The translations under genes and the position numbers were made by a program. The notes beneath the pieces were generated by a model. It made no database searches and was not told the DNA's origin. It was given only the letters and a program-made list of their open reading frames with translations. Below, piece by piece: positions 61,232 to 64,000 of a stretch of DNA of 64,000 bases (within the stretch, counting starts at the first letter, position 1; every line of letters begins with the position of its first letter). Source of the stretch: Streptomyces stelliscabiei (GTDB lineage: Bacteria > Actinomycetota > Actinomycetes > Streptomycetales > Streptomycetaceae); the NCBI RefSeq assembly GCF_014873495.1, contig NZ_JADBGF010000001.1:7936001-8000000 (forward strand), in the 5' to 3' direction.

Positions 61232-62617
61232 ATGGCACCCGGACTGCCTTCCGCCATGGATCGGCCGCACTTCATCGGGATCGGTGGGGCCGGGATGTCC
61301 GGGATCGCCAAGATCCTCGCGCAGCGCGGGGCGAAGGTCGCCGGAAGCGACGCCAAGGAGTCGGAGACGGCCGAGGCCCTGCGCGCACTCGGGGCGACCG
61401 TGCACATCGGGCATGCCGCCGGGCATCTCGCCGACGACGCGACCGCCGTGGTCGTCTCGTCGGCGATCCGGGCCGACAACCCCGAACTGGCCCGCGCCGC
61501 CGAGCTGGGCATCCCCGTGGTCCACCGGTCGGACGCGCTCGCCCGGCTGATGGACGGGCTGCGGCCGATCGCCGTGGCCGGGACGCACGGCAAGACCACG
61601 ACGACGTCCATGCTGGCGGTGTCGCTGGCGGAGCTGGGCCTGAAGCCGTCGTACGCCATCGGCGGCGACCTCGACGTACCCGGGTCCAACGCGATGCACG
61701 GGGACGGGGAGATCTTCGTCGCCGAGGCGGACGAGAGCGACCGGAGCTTCCACAAGTACGCGCCCGAGGTGGCGATCGTCCTCAACGTCGAGCTGGACCA
61801 CCACGCCAACTACGCCTCCATGGACGAGATCTACGAGTCCTTCGAGACGTTCGCCGGCAGGATCGTGCCCGGCGGCACCCTGGTGATCTCGGCCGACCAG
61901 GAGGGCGCGCGGGAGCTGACCTCCCGGCTGTCCGGCGTGCGCGTGGTGACGTACGGCGAGCGCGAGGACGCCGACGTGCGCGTGCTCTCGGTCCTCCCGC
62001 AAGGGCTCAGGAGCGAGGTCACGGTCCTGCTGGACGGACAGGAGATCACCTTCACCGTGTCCGTGCCGGGACGGCACTACGCGCACAACGCCGTGGCCGC
62101 GCTGGCGGCCGGCGTCGCCCTCGGGGTGCCGGCGGCCGAGCTGGCGCCCGCGCTGGCGGCGTACACCGGCGTGAAGCGGCGGCTCCAGCTGAAGGGCGAG
62201 GCGCGGGGCGTGCAGGTCATCGACTCCTACGCCCACCACCCGACCGAGATGACCGCCGACCTGGAGGCCATGCGGGCCGCCGCCGGCGACGCCCGGATCC
62301 TCGTGGTCTTCCAGCCCCACCTGTTCTCCCGCACCCAGGAGCTGGGCACCGAGATGGGGCAGTCCCTGGCACTGGCGGACGCCTCGGTCGTCCTCGACAT
62401 CTACCCGGCCCGTGAGGACCCGGTCCCGGGAGTGACCAGCGAGCTGATCATCGGGGCGGCGCGGAGCGCGGGCGCGGACGTGACGGCCCTGCACGACAAG
62501 GCGGAGGTCCCCGGCACGATCGCGGGAATGGCGAAGCAGGGTGATCTCGTTCTCACCATGGGCGCGGGTGACGTGACGGACCTGGGCCCGAAGATCCTGG
62601 ACCGTCTCGCGGAATGA
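61232..62617 (+). CDS. murC: UDP-N-acetylmuramate--L-alanine ligase
   Basis: 461 residues. Adds L-Ala to UDP-MurNAc in peptidoglycan precursor synthesis, ATP-dependent. N-terminal UDP-binding HFIGIGGAGMSGIAKIL, ATP loop VAGTHGKTTTTSM (115-127), EADESDRSFHKY, and the C-terminal ligase domain with YAHHPTEM. ATG at 61232 with CTGGAG upstream; an internal ATG at 61256 is possible. Unlinked to the dcw cluster, as in other Streptomyces. msrB follows 13 bases downstream. Confidence 0.95.
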   Translation: MAPGLPSAMDRPHFIGIGGAGMSGIAKILAQRGAKVAGSDAKESETAEALRALGATVHIGHAAGHLADDATAVVVSSAIRADNPELARAAELGIPVVHRSDALARLMDGLRPIAVAGTHGKTTTTSMLAVSLAELGLKPSYAIGGDLDVPGSNAMHGDGEIFVAEADESDRSFHKYAPEVAIVLNVELDHHANYASMDEIYESFETFAGRIVPGGTLVISADQEGARELTSRLSGVRVVTYGEREDADVRVLSVLPQGLRSEVTVLLDGQEITFTVSVPGRHYAHNAVAALAAGVALGVPAAELAPALAAYTGVKRRLQLKGEARGVQVIDSYAHHPTEMTADLEAMRAAAGDARILVVFQPHLFSRTQELGTEMGQSLALADASVVLDIYPAREDPVPGVTSELIIGAARSAGADVTALHDKAEVPGTIAGMAKQGDLVLTMGAGDVTDLGPKILDRLAE

Positions 62618-62630
62618 GGGGCTGAGGCAC

Positions 62631-63038
62631 ATGTCGTACGACGTCGAGAAGCCGGACGAGCAGTGGCGCGCGGAGCTGACACCGGCCGAGTACGCCGTGC
62701 TGCGGCAGGCCGGCACGGAGCCCGCGTTCGTCGGTGAGTACACCGACACCAAGACCAAGGGCGTCTACTCCTGTCGCGCCTGCGGTGCCGAACTGTTCAC
62801 CTCCGACACGAAGTTCGAGTCGCACTGCGGCTGGCCGTCCTTCTACGACCCGAAGGACACCGACGCGGTGGAGCTGCTGTCCGACCGGTCGCACGGCATG
62901 GTCCGCACCGAGGTGCGGTGCGCCCGGTGCGGCTCGCACCTCGGGCACGTCTTCGAGGGCGAGGGGTACGCCACCCCGACCGACCAGCGGTACTGCATCA
63001 ACAGCATCTCCCTGACGCTGACCGCCGACGAGAGCTGA
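62631..63038 (+). CDS. msrB: Peptide-methionine (R)-S-oxide reductase
   Basis: 135 residues. Repairs R-methionine sulfoxide in proteins. Catalytic Cys122 (RYCINSISL), recycling candidate Cys66 (ESHCGWPSF) and zinc cysteines 48/51 and 97/100 (CRAC, CARC) are all present. ATG 13 bases after murC, so co-transcribed. A terminator follows at 63073-63096. Confidence 0.95.
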   Translation: MSYDVEKPDEQWRAELTPAEYAVLRQAGTEPAFVGEYTDTKTKGVYSCRACGAELFTSDTKFESHCGWPSFYDPKDTDAVELLSDRSHGMVRTEVRCARCGSHLGHVFEGEGYATPTDQRYCINSISLTLTADES

Positions 63039-63072
63039 CCTCGGCCGTCGACCCCCTTCACCCGCGGTCGCC

Positions 63073-63096
63073 CGGGGCCCGCGCGCCCGGGCCCCG
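63073..63096 (+). terminator. Terminator after msrB
   Basis: CGGGGCCCG/CGGGCCCCG, nine-base perfect arms. Confidence 0.8.
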
Positions 63097-63232
63097 CGCC
63101 CGTCGCCAGGGTTGACCACGTGACTATTGTGTGAAGGGTGTTGACGGGGGCGGATCGAACGGAAGACGACGCGGTCGAGCGGCCGGACGGTCAGCGGCGA
63201 GAAGGCTTTCGGACAGGGGCCGTGGGCCCGAC

Positions 63233-64000
63233 GTGAACGGACTGGTCTACTACGTGGCGGCCGCCGTCGTGTGGACCGGCTTCGCGGTCCAGCTGCCCGG
63301 CCTGTGGCACGACCGGCGCGACCCGCTCAAGCGCGCGATGTGCACCGTGATCCTCCTCGCCGGCTGCTGCTTCGTCCTCGGCGCCCCGCCCACCGTCGGC
63401 TTCGTCAACGACACCCTCGGCGTGCCCAACGCCGCCGCGTGCCTCACCTACGGGGCGGTCAACGCCTTCTCCGCCGCCTCCCTCGTCCTGATCGTCCACT
63501 GGCGCGGGGCCGACGACCCCGCCCGGCTGCGCCGGGTCTCCCGCGGCTGGCTGCTCGCCTACACCGTGATCATCGCGGCGCAGACCGCGCTCTTCGCCGC
63601 CGGGGACGCGCCGGTCGAGCGACGCGCGGACTTCGACACCTACTACGCCGGCACACCGTTCGTCCGCGAGATGATCGTCCTCTATCTCCTGGCCCACCTG
63701 GCGGCGGCCCTCACCACCACGATCCAGTGCTGGCGCTGGACCCTCCAGATCAGCGGCTGGACACGGCGGGCCCTGGCGGTGCTCGCCGTCGGGTGGCTGT
63801 GCAGCAGCGCGTACGGCGTCGTCAAGATGACCGCCGTCGCCGCCCGCTGGGGCGGCCATCACTGGGACCCGCTGAGCACCCGGCTGGCCCCGATGCTGGC
63901 CACCGTCGGCGCCGTCCTCACCTCGGCCGGCTATGTCCTGCCGCTGCTCGGCCCGCGCATCGACAGCCTCCTCGCCTTCCTGCGGCTCGGGCCCCTCTTC
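63233..64000 (+). CDS. MAB_1171c-like multi-helix membrane protein (cut by window edge)
   Basis: 256 codons visible and open to the end. It starts VNGLVYYVAAAVVWTGFAVQLPGLW from GTG 63233 and shows at least six membrane helices, with LKRAMCTVILLAGCCFVLGAP and TYGAVNAFSAASLVLIVHWR. The pattern is that of the MAB_1171c/DUF6545 family of putative transporters, often encoded with an XRE regulator and an ImmA/IrrE-type protease, which would lie beyond the window. Upstream is a promoter-like TTGACCACG. Substrate unknown. Confidence 0.6.
   Translation, partial: MNGLVYYVAAAVVWTGFAVQLPGLWHDRRDPLKRAMCTVILLAGCCFVLGAPPTVGFVNDTLGVPNAAACLTYGAVNAFSAASLVLIVHWRGADDPARLRRVSRGWLLAYTVIIAAQTALFAAGDAPVERRADFDTYYAGTPFVREMIVLYLLAHLAAALTTTIQCWRWTLQISGWTRRALAVLAVGWLCSSAYGVVKMTAVAARWGGHHWDPLSTRLAPMLATVGAVLTSAGYVLPLLGPRIDSLLAFLRLGPLF

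Overview
This window is high-GC actinobacterial chromosome, almost certainly a Streptomyces. GC-rich third positions, many GTG/TTG starts, a developmental regulator that looks like WhiI, a WhiJ-type XRE/DUF397 pair and G+C-rich hairpin terminators all point the same way. From memory, the gene order (GlcNAc/chitobiose-type ABC transporter, rok7B7, xylFGH, dxs, amino-acid transporter, fadBA, RNase D, whiI, DUF3000, hemE, rhomboid, hemY, hemQ, murC, msrB) follows S. coelicolor roughly from SCO6005 to SCO6061. This is therefore largely core-arm chromosome with local insertions, not a mobile island. No rRNA, tRNA, CRISPR, transposase or classical biosynthetic cluster was seen.

Layout. 1-6.7 kb: a truncated S8 protease, an SRPBCC protein, a secreted AA10 LPMO-CBM2 with a perfect CebR operator, and a large secreted GH92 alpha-mannosidase. 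7.1-15.6 kb: a carbohydrate-uptake block with an NgcEFG-type transporter, the ROK regulator Rok7B7 and the xylose importer XylFGH. 15.8-23.6 kb: dxs, an APC permease, a NYN-domain protein and the fadB-fadA beta-oxidation pair. 23.8-30.5 kb: a self-contained mannoside module, with a GH2 beta-mannosidase and LacI regulator (overlapping genes) divergent from a three-gene ABC importer and symmetric operator-like sites between them. 30.5-41.2 kb: RNase D, WhiI-like regulator, DUF3000, and heme genes hemE, hemY, hemQ interspersed with a rhomboid protease, a flavin disulfide reductase and a DUF4349 lipoprotein.

41.3-48.3 kb holds the most unusual part: a TIGR04222-like membrane protein, three exported DUF4142 paralogues and a DUF692 (MNIO-family) protein fused to a C-terminal DUF2063/BufC-like domain, all on the minus strand. 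Two DUF4142 genes are a tandem duplication that includes their 5' leader, with a shared CCAAC/GTTGG dyad and TTG starts. MNIO enzymes modify peptides in the characterised cases, but no Cys-rich precursor is visible here, so the substrate is open.

48.3-64 kb: a peptidyl-tRNA-hydrolase-like protein, a small ABC exporter, a polysaccharide deacetylase lipoprotein, the XRE/DUF397 pair, a PhoX-type phosphatase, a band-7 protein, a SulP transporter translationally coupled to a beta-carbonic anhydrase, a small secreted protein behind an elaborate repeat-rich promoter, a ZapE/AFG1-like ATPase, a RibD-like reductase, murC, msrB and the start of an MAB_1171c-like membrane protein cut by the window edge.
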